Below are positions 55,513-64,000 of a DNA stretch of 64,000 nucleotides, in pieces. The number at the start of each line of letters is the position of its first letter. Within the stretch, counting starts at the first letter, position 1. The stretch is from Maribacter luteus (GTDB lineage Bacteria > Bacteroidota > Bacteroidia > Flavobacteriales > Flavobacteriaceae). The notes under the pieces were generated by a model. It was not told where the DNA came from. It searched no databases and saw only the letters and a list, made by a program, of their open reading frames with translations. Location: contig NZ_WKJH01000018.1 in NCBI RefSeq assembly GCF_009674825.1, positions 62,001 through 126,000 on the forward strand, written 5' to 3'. Both the position numbers and the translations under genes were made by a program.

Positions 55513-56919
55513 ATGACTGAATATGATGTGGCCGTAATCGGCTCTGGACCTGGCGGATATGTAGCTGCAATTCGTTGCGCCCAACTTGGAATGAAAACGG
55601 CGATTATTGAAAAATACAGCACACTGGGCGGTACTTGCCTAAATGTTGGGTGTATTCCTTCAAAAGCATTGCTAGACTCATCACACCATTACGAGGATGC
55701 CGTAAAACATTTTCAGGAACACGGAATTGATATTCCTGGCGAGGTCAAAGTCAATTTAAAACAAATGATTTCCCGTAAACAGGGTGTTGTTGATATGACC
55801 ACTAAAGGAATCCAATTTTTGATGGATAAAAATAAGATAGATGTTTATGAGGGTGTAGGTAGTTTTAAAGATGCTACCCATGTCAATATATTGAAAAATG
55901 ATGGTAAAGAAGAAACCATTGCTGCCAAAAATACCATAATCGCAACGGGGTCCAAACCTTCAACATTGCCCTTTATCACTTTAGATAAAGAACGTGTTAT
56001 CACATCTACCGAAGCTTTGGAGCTTAAGGAGATTCCCAAACACATGATCGTCATCGGCGGTGGCGTTATTGGTTTGGAATTGGGACAGGTGTATAAACGT
56101 CTTGGTTCCGAGGTTACGGTTATTGAATATATGGATCGAATTATTCCAACAATGGATGCCGGTTTATCGAAAGAATTGATGAAATCGATGAAAAAGCAAA
56201 AGGTGAAATTCAATCTCTCACATAAAGTAAAATCGGTTGAGCGCAAAGGTAAAGAGGTGATCGTTAAGGCTGATGATAAAAAAGGTAAGGAAGTGACCTT
56301 TACAGGCGATTATTGTTTGGTATCCGTTGGTCGTCGCCCCTATACTGATGGGTTGAACGTTGAAGCCGCAGGTGTTCAAATGGATGATCGGGGTAAGATT
56401 GCTGTTAATGATCACTTACAGACCAATGTTCCGAATATTTATGCCATCGGTGATGTAATCCGTGGCGCTATGTTGGCCCATAAGGCTGAAGAAGAGGGTA
56501 CCTTGGTAGCGGAAGTTCTTGCGGGTCAAAAACCCCATATCGATTATAATCTGATTCCAGGAGTGGTTTACACTTGGCCAGAAGTTGCTGCAGTTGGTAA
56601 AACGGAAGAAGAACTTATAGAGGCCGGTATCGCATACAAAGTGGGGCAATTTCCTATGCGTGCCTTAGGGCGTGCACGTGCTAGTATGGATGTTGATGGT
56701 TTCGTGAAGATACTTGCCGATGCCAGTACGGATGAAGTACTTGGGGTTCATATGATCGGGGCGCGTTGTGCCGATTTGATCAGCGAGGCAGTAACCGCTA
56801 TGGAATTCCGAGCGTCTGCCGAGGATATTGCCAGGATGAGCCATGCACACCCTACATATTCAGAGGCGGTAAAGGAAGCTGCATTGGCGGCTACCGACGA
56901 TAGGGCCTTGCATGTGTAA
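55513..56919 (+). CDS. lpdA: Dihydrolipoyl dehydrogenase (E3)
   Basis: A 468-residue flavoprotein disulfide reductase. FAD-binding GSGPGGYVAA at residue 10, the redox disulfide GGTCLNVGCIPSK (Cys 42 and 47), NAD-binding VIGGGVIGLELG near 180, and the C-terminal catalytic HAHPTYSEA. It regenerates lipoamide in the pyruvate and 2-oxoglutarate dehydrogenase complexes. The length and motifs are typical. No E1/E2 genes are nearby, so it serves complexes encoded elsewhere. Confidence 0.97.
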   Translation: MTEYDVAVIGSGPGGYVAAIRCAQLGMKTAIIEKYSTLGGTCLNVGCIPSKALLDSSHHYEDAVKHFQEHGIDIPGEVKVNLKQMISRKQGVVDMTTKGIQFLMDKNKIDVYEGVGSFKDATHVNILKNDGKEETIAAKNTIIATGSKPSTLPFITLDKERVITSTEALELKEIPKHMIVIGGGVIGLELGQVYKRLGSEVTVIEYMDRIIPTMDAGLSKELMKSMKKQKVKFNLSHKVKSVERKGKEVIVKADDKKGKEVTFTGDYCLVSVGRRPYTDGLNVEAAGVQMDDRGKIAVNDHLQTNVPNIYAIGDVIRGAMLAHKAEEEGTLVAEVLAGQKPHIDYNLIPGVVYTWPEVAAVGKTEEELIEAGIAYKVGQFPMRALGRARASMDVDGFVKILADASTDEVLGVHMIGARCADLISEAVTAMEFRASAEDIARMSHAHPTYSEAVKEAALAATDDRALHV

Positions 56920-57005
56920 TTAGGTCCGTTAATTTATTTACTAGATTCTATAATAGCTAATTTGTACCATAGGTTGTACATCGAAGGCGATAATTACAAA
57001 ATGTG

Positions 57006-58019
57006 ATGATGGAAATCAATGATAAAACAGGGGTAAAGGAATATCGTCCTGCAACGGGTAGATATGAAACCATGAAATACAATCGATGTGGAAAAAGCGG
57101 TGTTCTATTGCCTGCTCTTTCCCTTGGTTTGTGGCATAATTTTGGTTTTGTCGATAGTACGGAAAATGCACGTGAAATTTTAAGGTGTGCCTTTGATTTG
57201 GGAATTACACATTTTGATCTTGCCAATAACTACGGGCCACCTTATGGTTCGGCCGAGGAGAATTTCGGACAGATTTTCAAAAAGGATTTCAAGCCTTATC
57301 GCGATGAGCTTTTCATTGCTTCAAAGGCTGGTTACGATATGTGGCCTGGCCCTTATGGGAATTTCGGTTCCAGAAAATATTTGATCTCAAGTTTGGACCA
57401 AAGCCTTAAACGGATGGGGTTGGACTATGTTGATGTTTTTTACCATCATAGGCCAGATCCAGATACACCATTGGAAGAAACTATGATCGCCCTTTCGGAT
57501 ATCGTACGCCAAGGAAAGGCACTTTATGTTGGAATTTCCAACTACCAACCTAAAGAGACCGCTGAGGCCAGTAAGCTTTTGAAAGAATTGAAAGTGCCCT
57601 TTATTTTACACCAAGCTCGCTATTCTATTTTTGATAGATGGGTAGAAGACGGACTTTTGGAAACGTTAGAGGATAATGGTGTAGGTTGTATTACCTTTTC
57701 CCCTTTGGCGCAAGGAATGCTTACCAATAAGTATGTTAATGGTATTCCCAAGGATTCCAGGGCTGCGAGGGACTTTACATATTTAGATACTACGGATGTT
57801 GAGCAAAACTTGACGAAAATCAAGAACCTTGCTAAAATTGCCGATAAAAGAGGACAGAAATTGTCGCAAATGGCGATTGCTTGGCTTTTGGGTAGACCAA
57901 GTGTAAGTTCGGTACTGATAGGTGCAAGTTCTACCAATCAGCTTAAAGAAAATGTAGGGGCATTGGAGCAATTACAGTTTACACAGGAAGAATTGGATCT
58001 TATAGATGCCAATTCTTGA
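57006..58019 (+). CDS. Aldo/keto reductase, YghZ/L-glyceraldehyde-3-phosphate reductase type
   Basis: About 337 residues. Landmarks agree closely with the E. coli YghZ type: YNRCGKSGVLLPALSLGLWHNFG, ITHFDLANNYGPPYGSAEENFG (catalytic Asp and Tyr), ASKAGYDMWPGPYG (Lys), FYHHRPDPDTPLEET (His) and FSPLAQGMLTNKY. It reduces small aldehydes with NADPH. Starts at GTG 57003, ATG 57006 or ATG 57009 are all possible; I chose the first ATG. It has no operon partner. Confidence 0.93.
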   Translation: MMEINDKTGVKEYRPATGRYETMKYNRCGKSGVLLPALSLGLWHNFGFVDSTENAREILRCAFDLGITHFDLANNYGPPYGSAEENFGQIFKKDFKPYRDELFIASKAGYDMWPGPYGNFGSRKYLISSLDQSLKRMGLDYVDVFYHHRPDPDTPLEETMIALSDIVRQGKALYVGISNYQPKETAEASKLLKELKVPFILHQARYSIFDRWVEDGLLETLEDNGVGCITFSPLAQGMLTNKYVNGIPKDSRAARDFTYLDTTDVEQNLTKIKNLAKIADKRGQKLSQMAIAWLLGRPSVSSVLIGASSTNQLKENVGALEQLQFTQEELDLIDANS

Positions 58020-58034
58020 TGTAAAATAAGATCA

Positions 58035-59225
58035 TTAGCCTTTTAGAACCCTGAAAGATCGAAGCAGTTTAAATAGATAAAGTTTTATAAGTCTTTGTGT
58101 AAACGTATACCAAGGAAGTAGATATCCATATAAAGATTTTAGCATACGCCTAAGACCTGCTTTTATGATCGCCTTCTTGCTTTCATACAATAACGCGGTA
58201 AAAGAACATACGACCATAAATGTGATGGCACCTGAAATGGCCAATGCGGGAGTCAATTGATGGTTAAAGAACCTATAAAGTCCCAACCCTGTGAAACTTC
58301 CATATAGGATTATGAAATGGATAATGTAGATGGATAGTGTGCTTTGCCCTATTTTTAAAAGTGTAGCGTTGGTCATTAATCTTCTAAAAAGCATAAACAC
58401 GGCAAAGACCATAAATACATCGCCCAAGCGAATAAAAAGGTAGTTATTGTTCGCAATATCCGTAAATAGGGTTATCCCGGTTATATCGGTAAGTCCTAAA
58501 AAGAAATCCGAAGAAAGGAAAATCAATGTCAAGCCTGCCAATAGCGACAAACTGATAGCATATTCATATAAAAACTTATGATCCTTATATTTTGTGAACA
58601 TAACTGATAGGAACGCTCCGAAGGTTGTATAACCAAACCATGGGATGATGGTAAACACAGAGCCGTTATCCTTGGTCAGGAAATTAGCCAAGGCTTGCGG
58701 TAAAAATCCAAATGTCCAACTATCATAAATGGGTTCAAATAAGAACAATAAGAGGGTTACGCTTACCAAGAAGACTGATAGTAAGGCCTTGTTCATTCGG
58801 TGGGCCAGAAGGTAGATCCCTACGATTCCCAATATTGAAAGTCCTATACAATGAAGAACGTCCACTAGAAAAAAGGCATCGTATATTTCCCCTTGCAGTA
58901 ATCCAAAAAGATTGGCCCTAAGCAAATAACCAATAAAAAGAAGTTGTAAACCTCTTTTGATTCCTTTTAGGACCCTAGGATTTTGCCATCCTTTTTGGGG
59001 CACTTTTATAAGTAAATATGTAAATATGAATCCTGATACCGTGAAAAAAACAGGAGCGGTAATCCCTCTGAAATATTTCCAAATAGTATAGGTAATATCG
59101 GTGTTGTCCCTAAAGGCGTTATCCAATAATCCGTCAATAAAATGCCCCTGCAACATCATTAAAATGGCCCAGGCACGCATGGCATCTACGAAATATAGTC
59201 GGGTAGTTTTCTTCTCCAAGGACAA
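58035..59225 (-). CDS. Acyltransferase-family membrane protein (DUF1624/acyltransferase 3-like)
   Basis: A 396-residue protein with about ten hydrophobic segments. It begins RLYFVDAMRAWAILMMLQGHFIDGL, with Arg and His in the positions seen in heparan-alpha-glucosaminide N-acetyltransferase and related O-acyltransferases, followed by GITAPVFFTVSGFIFTYLL. It likely transfers acyl groups to a surface or exported sugar. The acceptor is unknown. A TAATTTTG -7 box lies 20 bp upstream. Confidence 0.83.
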   Translation of the reverse strand: MSLEKKTTRLYFVDAMRAWAILMMLQGHFIDGLLDNAFRDNTDITYTIWKYFRGITAPVFFTVSGFIFTYLLIKVPQKGWQNPRVLKGIKRGLQLLFIGYLLRANLFGLLQGEIYDAFFLVDVLHCIGLSILGIVGIYLLAHRMNKALLSVFLVSVTLLLFLFEPIYDSWTFGFLPQALANFLTKDNGSVFTIIPWFGYTTFGAFLSVMFTKYKDHKFLYEYAISLSLLAGLTLIFLSSDFFLGLTDITGITLFTDIANNNYLFIRLGDVFMVFAVFMLFRRLMTNATLLKIGQSTLSIYIIHFIILYGSFTGLGLYRFFNHQLTPALAISGAITFMVVCSFTALLYESKKAIIKAGLRRMLKSLYGYLLPWYTFTQRLIKLYLFKLLRSFRVLKG

Positions 59226-59244
59226 AAAATTAGCAATTAGATCG

Positions 59245-59252
59245 CAAAATTA
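59245..59252 (-). promoter_or_regulatory. Putative -7 box of the acyltransferase gene
   Basis: The minus strand reads TAATTTTG (59252-59245), an exact TAnnTTTG match and identical to the boxes of lpdA and the peroxiredoxin gene. Confidence 0.5.
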
Positions 59253-59382
59253 CAAAATCAAATTAATCTATATACTTGAAATACAAGGTATTTGGATGTT
59301 TCAGGCTGCAAATTCGATAAAATACTCGCATTGTGTCCGATTTTACGGTATTTTCGTTGGACACAAACTACTATTATTTATT

Positions 59383-59916
59383 ATGGCGTCATTATTAGCT
59401 TTCGCAGGAAGCAATTCGGCCTCTTCTATCAATTTTCAGTTGGTACGTTATACTACATCCCTAATCGAAGGGCATGAAATTGAAGTTTTGAATATGGCCA
59501 GTGAAACTTTCCCTATGTACAGTGAGGATCGTGAAAAACAACTGGGTTACCCAGAAGCATTGGTGAAATTCCAGAAGAAAATAGAAAAAGCCGATGCACT
59601 TATACTTTCCGTTAACGAGCATAATGGGGGCCCTTCAGCATATTTTAAGAATTTATTGGACTGGTTGTCCAGATCAAACCGAAATTACTTGGACAAAACT
59701 AAGGTATTCCTAATGTCAACTTCGCCTGGGCAGAGAGGCGCTATAGGGGCACATGAATATGTAAAGTATGCATTTTCTAGGGTAGGAGGGGAAGTAACGG
59801 CTTCTTATAGCCTGCCATCATTTAATACGAACTTTGAGGAAAACTCAGGAATTGTTAACGCTGCTTTGAAGAAAGAACACAAAAGCATCCTGGACAACTT
59901 TCTTTTAGATCTATAG
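59383..59916 (+). CDS. NADPH-dependent FMN reductase family protein
   Basis: A 177-residue flavodoxin-like protein from the ATG at 59383 (MASLLAFAGSNSASSINFQL). An in-frame start at 59101 would add 94 unrelated residues and lie inside the divergent gene, so it is rejected. The phosphate loop GSNSASSIN and the SVNEHNGGPSAYFKNLLDWL segment are the FMN-binding hallmarks. It reduces FMN or quinone-type substrates with NAD(P)H. It precedes the pabB-like gene by 4 bp. Confidence 0.92.
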   Translation: MASLLAFAGSNSASSINFQLVRYTTSLIEGHEIEVLNMASETFPMYSEDREKQLGYPEALVKFQKKIEKADALILSVNEHNGGPSAYFKNLLDWLSRSNRNYLDKTKVFLMSTSPGQRGAIGAHEYVKYAFSRVGGEVTASYSLPSFNTNFEENSGIVNAALKKEHKSILDNFLLDL

Positions 59917-59920
59917 TATT

Positions 59921-61225
59921 TTGCGCACGCTAAAATCGTTCGAGGTTTCTGACGAACCAACTTTCAGGTCCAATTTAATCAGCTGGTCACAACAGTTTTA
60001 TGAAACCGTTTGGTTGGAAAGTAATGCGCATTTGAAAACATATTCCTCTTTCGATGCAATCTTGGCAGTCGATGCCCTTACCTTGATCCAAACAGATGCT
60101 TTTAATGCCTTTGAAGATCTAAAGGCCTATCAACAGGAAACCAAGGATTGGATTTTTGGTTATTTGACCTATGACCTCAAGAACGATGTTGAAAACCTTT
60201 CGTCAAAGAATCGAGACGGACTTCATTTTCCCGAGCTATTCTTTTTTCAGCCCAAGAAGATTATAAAAATCACAGGGAAAAAGGTTGAGTTCAACTATTT
60301 GAATATGGTTGCCGATGAAATAGAGGAAGATTTTGAACTGATCAGAAAAGGAGGGTCAGACTATAAAACCATTGAAGCTACGAAGTATATTCGTATAAGA
60401 ATGCGCATTTTCAAGGATGAGTATTATAAAGGCGCCCACGAAATGTTGCGGCATATACATCGTGGCGATATTTATGAAGCCAATTTTTGCCAAGAATTTT
60501 ATGCTGAGGATACGTGTATTGATCCATTGGGTACTTACGAACGATTAAATTCAATATCCAAGGCACCGTATGCCACTTTTTTAAAATTGAACGATAAATA
60601 CCTATTGTCGGCTTCTCCGGAAAGATATTTGCGTAAGGAGGGTACCAAGATCATATCACAACCCATAAAAGGTACGGCCAAAAGGTCAATAAACCGAATG
60701 GAGGATGACCTCTTAAAGGATAGATTGGAAAATGACCCCAAGGAACGTGCAGAGAACATCATGATCGTAGATCTTGTGCGGAACGATCTTTCTAAAAGTG
60801 CTTTGAAAGGTTCTGTTGAAGTTGAGGAGTTGTGTAAGATATATAGTTATGAACAGGTGCATCAAATGGTGTCTACAGTTGTTGCCCAAGTTGAGGAAAG
60901 CCGGAATCCTGTAGATATTATAAAAGATAGTTTTCCGATGGGAAGTATGACAGGGGCACCTAAAATTTCCGCAATGAAACTTATTGAGGAATTGGAAGGA
61001 TTTAAAAGAGGGCTTTATAGTGGTGCAGTGGGTTATTTTACGCCAGAGAACGATTTTGATTTTAATGTGGTCATACGCAGCATTTTATATAATGAGACCG
61101 AAAAATATGTTTCCTATGCTGTTGGCAGTGCCTTAACTGCCAAGGCCCTTCCGGAAGCTGAGTATGAAGAGTGTTTATTGAAAGCCAAGGCCATGCGGGA
61201 GGTTTTGGAGAATTCAAACGAATAA
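59921..61225 (+). CDS. pabB: Chorismate-binding enzyme, aminodeoxychorismate synthase component I
   Basis: A 434-residue chorismate-utilising enzyme. Landmarks are IHRGDIYEANFCQEFYAE, SASPERYLRKEGTKIISQPIKGTAKR, DVAENIM-like RAENIMIVDLVRNDLS and PMGSMTGAPKISAM, the pattern of PabB rather than TrpE. It makes 4-amino-4-deoxychorismate for folate. The reading frame starts with TTG at 59921, 4 bp after the FMN reductase stop; no ATG is available nearby. Confidence 0.93.
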   Translation: MRTLKSFEVSDEPTFRSNLISWSQQFYETVWLESNAHLKTYSSFDAILAVDALTLIQTDAFNAFEDLKAYQQETKDWIFGYLTYDLKNDVENLSSKNRDGLHFPELFFFQPKKIIKITGKKVEFNYLNMVADEIEEDFELIRKGGSDYKTIEATKYIRIRMRIFKDEYYKGAHEMLRHIHRGDIYEANFCQEFYAEDTCIDPLGTYERLNSISKAPYATFLKLNDKYLLSASPERYLRKEGTKIISQPIKGTAKRSINRMEDDLLKDRLENDPKERAENIMIVDLVRNDLSKSALKGSVEVEELCKIYSYEQVHQMVSTVVAQVEESRNPVDIIKDSFPMGSMTGAPKISAMKLIEELEGFKRGLYSGAVGYFTPENDFDFNVVIRSILYNETEKYVSYAVGSALTAKALPEAEYEECLLKAKAMREVLENSNE

Positions 61226-61252
61226 AGATGAACTAATTACCGGGTTTTTACT

Positions 61253-62080
61253 ATGATTGTACATTATTTCAATACTGAATCATACGGTATTCCTATCCAT
61301 GCAGGCACGGTTAGCCCTAAAACCATCAAGGGGGTAGTGGTGTTGGTACACGGTTTTGGAGAGCATTCCGGTCGTTATTTAAGTGGAGTGGTCCCTATGT
61401 TGACCGATTTGGGTTTGGCCGTTTTGTTTTATGATAATTTTGGTCATGGTAAATCTGGAGGTAAGCGTGGTCATTGTCCCGGCTATGAGGCACTTTTAGG
61501 TCTATTGGGGGAAATGCTGGATAAGAGTGCGGAATTATTCCCAAATGTACCCAAATTTCTATACGGTCATAGCATGGGCGGTAATCTGGTATTGAACTAT
61601 GCACTTCGTAATGAAGGTAGCTTAAAGGGTATTATAGCTTCCAGTCCTTATCTCAGGTTGGCATTTACACCGCCCAAATGGAAATTGGTACTTGGGAAGG
61701 TCCTATTGAAAATTTGGCCATCAATAACAATGCCCTCAGGCTTGGATGCCGATGGAATTTCGAGAAAAACCGAGGAGGTGGAAAAATACCGGGCAGATTC
61801 CTTGGTACATGACAAGGTGAGTCCCATGTTCTCATTTCCAATTATCGATGCGGGGGAATGGGCCATAAATAATGCATCTATTTTGAAAATACCAACGCTG
61901 TTGATCCATGGTACCGCTGATCCCATTATTGATGTTAGGGGAAGTGAGGAATTCCATAAAAACAACCCAGAGTATACCACTTTGGAATTATTTGAAGAGG
62001 GATTTCATGAATTGCACCATGACCTTTGTTCTAAAGAAGTATTCAATTCCATACAGAGTTGGTTACGGCAACAACTTTAA
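61253..62080 (+). CDS. Monoacylglycerol-lipase-like alpha/beta hydrolase
   Basis: A 275-residue cytoplasmic alpha/beta hydrolase of the serine-aminopeptidase S33/Hydrolase_4 group. It has the oxyanion loop VHGFGEHSGRY, the nucleophile elbow GHSMGG (Ser 107), Asp in HGTADPIID and His in GFHELHHD. It probably hydrolyses monoacylglycerols or related lipids. It lies 27 bp after pabB and 13 bp before tilS, in the same operon. Confidence 0.92.
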   Translation: MIVHYFNTESYGIPIHAGTVSPKTIKGVVVLVHGFGEHSGRYLSGVVPMLTDLGLAVLFYDNFGHGKSGGKRGHCPGYEALLGLLGEMLDKSAELFPNVPKFLYGHSMGGNLVLNYALRNEGSLKGIIASSPYLRLAFTPPKWKLVLGKVLLKIWPSITMPSGLDADGISRKTEEVEKYRADSLVHDKVSPMFSFPIIDAGEWAINNASILKIPTLLIHGTADPIIDVRGSEEFHKNNPEYTTLELFEEGFHELHHDLCSKEVFNSIQSWLRQQL

Positions 62081-62093
62081 GTAAATTTGTACG

Positions 62094-63398
62094 GTGCGGA
62101 ACCAATTCAGAATACATATCCAAGATAATTTTCCAGAACTGTTGCAAAACAGGTTTTTATTGGCCTGTAGTGGAGGGTTGGATAGTGTCGTACTTGCTCA
62201 TCTATGTGCTCAAAATGAACTTGATTTTTCATTGGCACATTGTAATTTTAAGTTACGGGGTCAGGAAAGTGATAAAGATGAGCAATTTGTTAGGGAGTTG
62301 GCCAAAGAATTGAATAAGACCTTATGGGTAGAACATTTCAACACAAAAGCTTATGTCAACGACCATAAGGTTTCCGTACAAATGGCCGCAAGGGAATTAC
62401 GCTATACATGGTTTAAGGACTTATTGGCGGAACACGGACTAAAAACTTTGGTGACCGCCCATCATGCAGACGATAATCTGGAAACTTTTATTATTAACCT
62501 CTCCCGTGGTACGGGAATTAATGGTCTAAGTGGCATACCTGCCAAGACGGATATGATTTCACGCCCTCTACTGCCTTATTCAAGAGCAGAGTTAGCAGCT
62601 TATGCCGACCAAGAAAAGATCCAATGGCGCGAGGATCAAAGTAATGCGGAGAAAAAATATTTACGGAACAAGATCCGTCACGATATTATCCCTCTTTTGA
62701 AGGAAACCCATCCAACGTTTCTACATAATTTTCAAACCACTCAAAAAAATCTGCAACAAATCGTTGATATCTCGGAAACACATTTATCCAACTTGAAAAA
62801 AGAACTTTTTAGGAAAGAGAATGATGTTATTCGTATTTCAACAGCATCTTTAATAGCGCTTAATCCTATTAAGGCCTATATGTACGGGTTGTTCCATGTC
62901 TACGGTTTTACCGCTTGGAACGATGTGGTGCAGTTGCTTTCGGCAATGAGTGGAAAGGAAATTAGATCAAAGACACATCGCTTACTCAAGGATAGGGACG
63001 ATTTACTACTTAGTCCAATACAACAAGATACTGAAGCATACTATGAAATAAATGAGGGTATAACCCAGATCAATACCCCTATTGGTCTTGTATTGGAAGA
63101 GGGTGTCATGATTTCTGCAACAGCCCCGAATATACTTTATGTAGATAAATCAACGTTAAAATATCCGTTGGTGTTAAGAAAGTGGCAAAATGGCGACTAT
63201 TTTTACCCGTTAGGGATGAAAGGCCGTAAAAAACTGGCCAAATTCTTTAAAGATGAAAAGATGGATGTTTTCGCCAAGGAAAATCAGTGGTTGTTGTGTT
63301 CTGACAACCAGATTGTTTGGGTCGTAGGTAAACGGCCAGATGAGCGATTTAAGATAACCCCGAAAACCAAGAACATTATAAAAATAATATTGAATTGA
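62094..63398 (+). CDS. tilS: tRNA(Ile)-lysidine synthase
   Basis: A 434-residue N-type ATP pyrophosphatase. The P-loop is LACSGGLDS (residues 23-31), with SLAHCNFKLRGQESDKDEQFVRELA and TAHHADDNLETFIINLSRGTGINGL after it, then the C-terminal TilS substrate domain. It converts the wobble C of AUA-reading tRNA-Ile to lysidine and is essential. It starts with GTG at 62094. The stop overlaps the dsbD start by one base (TGATG). Confidence 0.96.
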   Translation: MRNQFRIHIQDNFPELLQNRFLLACSGGLDSVVLAHLCAQNELDFSLAHCNFKLRGQESDKDEQFVRELAKELNKTLWVEHFNTKAYVNDHKVSVQMAARELRYTWFKDLLAEHGLKTLVTAHHADDNLETFIINLSRGTGINGLSGIPAKTDMISRPLLPYSRAELAAYADQEKIQWREDQSNAEKKYLRNKIRHDIIPLLKETHPTFLHNFQTTQKNLQQIVDISETHLSNLKKELFRKENDVIRISTASLIALNPIKAYMYGLFHVYGFTAWNDVVQLLSAMSGKEIRSKTHRLLKDRDDLLLSPIQQDTEAYYEINEGITQINTPIGLVLEEGVMISATAPNILYVDKSTLKYPLVLRKWQNGDYFYPLGMKGRKKLAKFFKDEKMDVFAKENQWLLCSDNQIVWVVGKRPDERFKITPKTKNIIKIILN

Positions 63399-64000
63399 TG
63401 AGACAATTTTTAGCATTCATATTCTTACTATTCACCAGTATGGCATTTTATGCACAGGATGATGAAAACCCTGTATCCTGGTCCCATGAGCTAAACAAGA
63501 TTAGCGACACGGAATTCGATCTGATCATTAAAGGGGATATTTTCAAAGGGTGGCACGTTTATTCGCAACATACAGCGGAAGGGGGGTCTTTGCCGAGTGA
63601 GTTTACATATGAAAAAGCAGGGATTGATTATGAATTGGTCGGGGAAACCAAAGAAAGTCCGACCGAGACAGCATTTAGCGATATCTTCGAGGTAGATGAA
63701 ACATTTTTTAAAAAGCAGGCGATTTTCACCCAAAGGGTAAAGTTATTGAACCCTGATGTTCGACAGATAGATGTGAACCTTTTTTATCAGGTGTGTAAAG
63801 AGGTCTGTTTGGCGGTGGATAAGGATTTTAATTTTGTGTTGGATGGTGGTGAGGCCGTTACCGTTGAAAAGCATGTCGATGAACGAAGTCTGGCCATGGG
63901 AGAGGCCTTGAAATTAGACCTTAAGAATAAGGATATACTAAAAGGAGGTAATGATCAGGACGAAGGCCAATCGAGTTTGTGGGTGGTCTTTGGATTGGGA
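63398..64000 (+). CDS. dsbD: DsbD-type thiol:disulfide interchange protein, 3' end outside window
   Basis: The first 201 codons of a gene that runs off the right edge, starting with the ATG at 63398. A signal peptide ends in FYAQ. The visible part is the periplasmic N-terminal domain (DsbD-alpha type): FDLIIKGDIFKGWHVYSQ, SEFTYEKAGIDYELVG and the redox pair VCKEVCL. The membrane and C-terminal thioredoxin domains would follow. It passes electrons from cytoplasmic thioredoxin to periplasmic proteins. It is coupled to tilS. Confidence 0.9.
   Translation, partial: MRQFLAFIFLLFTSMAFYAQDDENPVSWSHELNKISDTEFDLIIKGDIFKGWHVYSQHTAEGGSLPSEFTYEKAGIDYELVGETKESPTETAFSDIFEVDETFFKKQAIFTQRVKLLNPDVRQIDVNLFYQVCKEVCLAVDKDFNFVLDGGEAVTVEKHVDERSLAMGEALKLDLKNKDILKGGNDQDEGQSSLWVVFGLG

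Noticed and set aside
59101-59382. N-terminal extension of the FMN reductase
   Set aside because: The added 94 residues overlap the divergent acyltransferase gene and have no similarity to the family; the ATG at 59383 starts exactly at the first beta-strand.
1-64000. CRISPR arrays, insertion sequences, phage genes
   Set aside because: No regularly spaced repeats, transposase, integrase or structural phage protein was recognised on either strand.

Overview
The window looks like a marine Bacteroidetes chromosome, most likely a member of the Flavobacteriaceae. The evidence is a SusC/SusD pair, many lipoprotein sulfatases and glycoside hydrolases, low-GC DNA, TAnnTTTG-type -7 promoter boxes, and a housekeeping set (LolA-FtsK, NhaC, Lrp, PabB-TilS-DsbD) in a flavobacterial style. 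Genus and species cannot be fixed from the sequence alone.

Positions 1-40,209 are one large polysaccharide utilization locus (PUL), almost entirely on the minus strand. It holds six S1-type sulfatases (one fused to an alpha-L-rhamnosidase, one cut by the left edge), two further GH78 rhamnosidases, a GH106-like protein, GH2, GH3 and GH5 enzymes, a heparinase II/III-like lyase, a DUF5060 glycosidase-like protein, a CBM plus nucleoside-hydrolase-like protein, an uncharacterised 639-residue alpha-toroid-type protein, and one SusC/SusD transport pair. This inventory points to a sulfated, rhamnose- and uronate-rich polysaccharide. Ulvan of green algae is the best guess, although no canonical PL24/PL25/PL28 lyase or GH105 enzyme lies in view. 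The leftmost operon continues past position 1.

The PUL is split into operons: 16,421 to beyond position 1 (eight genes), 25,250 to 18,881 (GH5-GH3-GH78), 30,207 to 25,571 (SusC-SusD), and 40,209 to 32,995 (639-residue protein-GH78-GH2), with a sulfatase at 32,535-31,021 possibly belonging to the last. A single plus-strand sulfatase sits at 17,006-18,769. The most striking observation is that these four minus-strand operons carry the same upstream 16-bp element. In transcription direction it reads CAGNACAGNRCRGGAT with one deviation, and is built from three CAGNA-like 5-mers. In all four cases it lies exactly 21 bp upstream of a TA-starting -7-like box. This looks like the binding site of a PUL-specific activator. 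No regulator gene is visible in the PUL.

From 40,806 to the right edge the window is ordinary core genome: tRNA-Ser(UGA), a TauE/SafE permease, a nitroreductase, a DegT-type aminotransferase, a RibB protein with a degenerate GTP-cyclohydrolase II tail, a LptF/LptG permease, LolA, FtsK, diacylglycerol kinase, thiol peroxidase, a thioredoxin with a small conserved partner, a 2-Cys peroxiredoxin, NhaC, a Cys/Met-metabolism PLP enzyme with a divergent Lrp regulator, dihydrolipoyl dehydrogenase, an aldo/keto reductase, an acyltransferase, an FMN reductase, PabB, a monoacylglycerol-lipase-like hydrolase, TilS, and a DsbD cut by the right edge.
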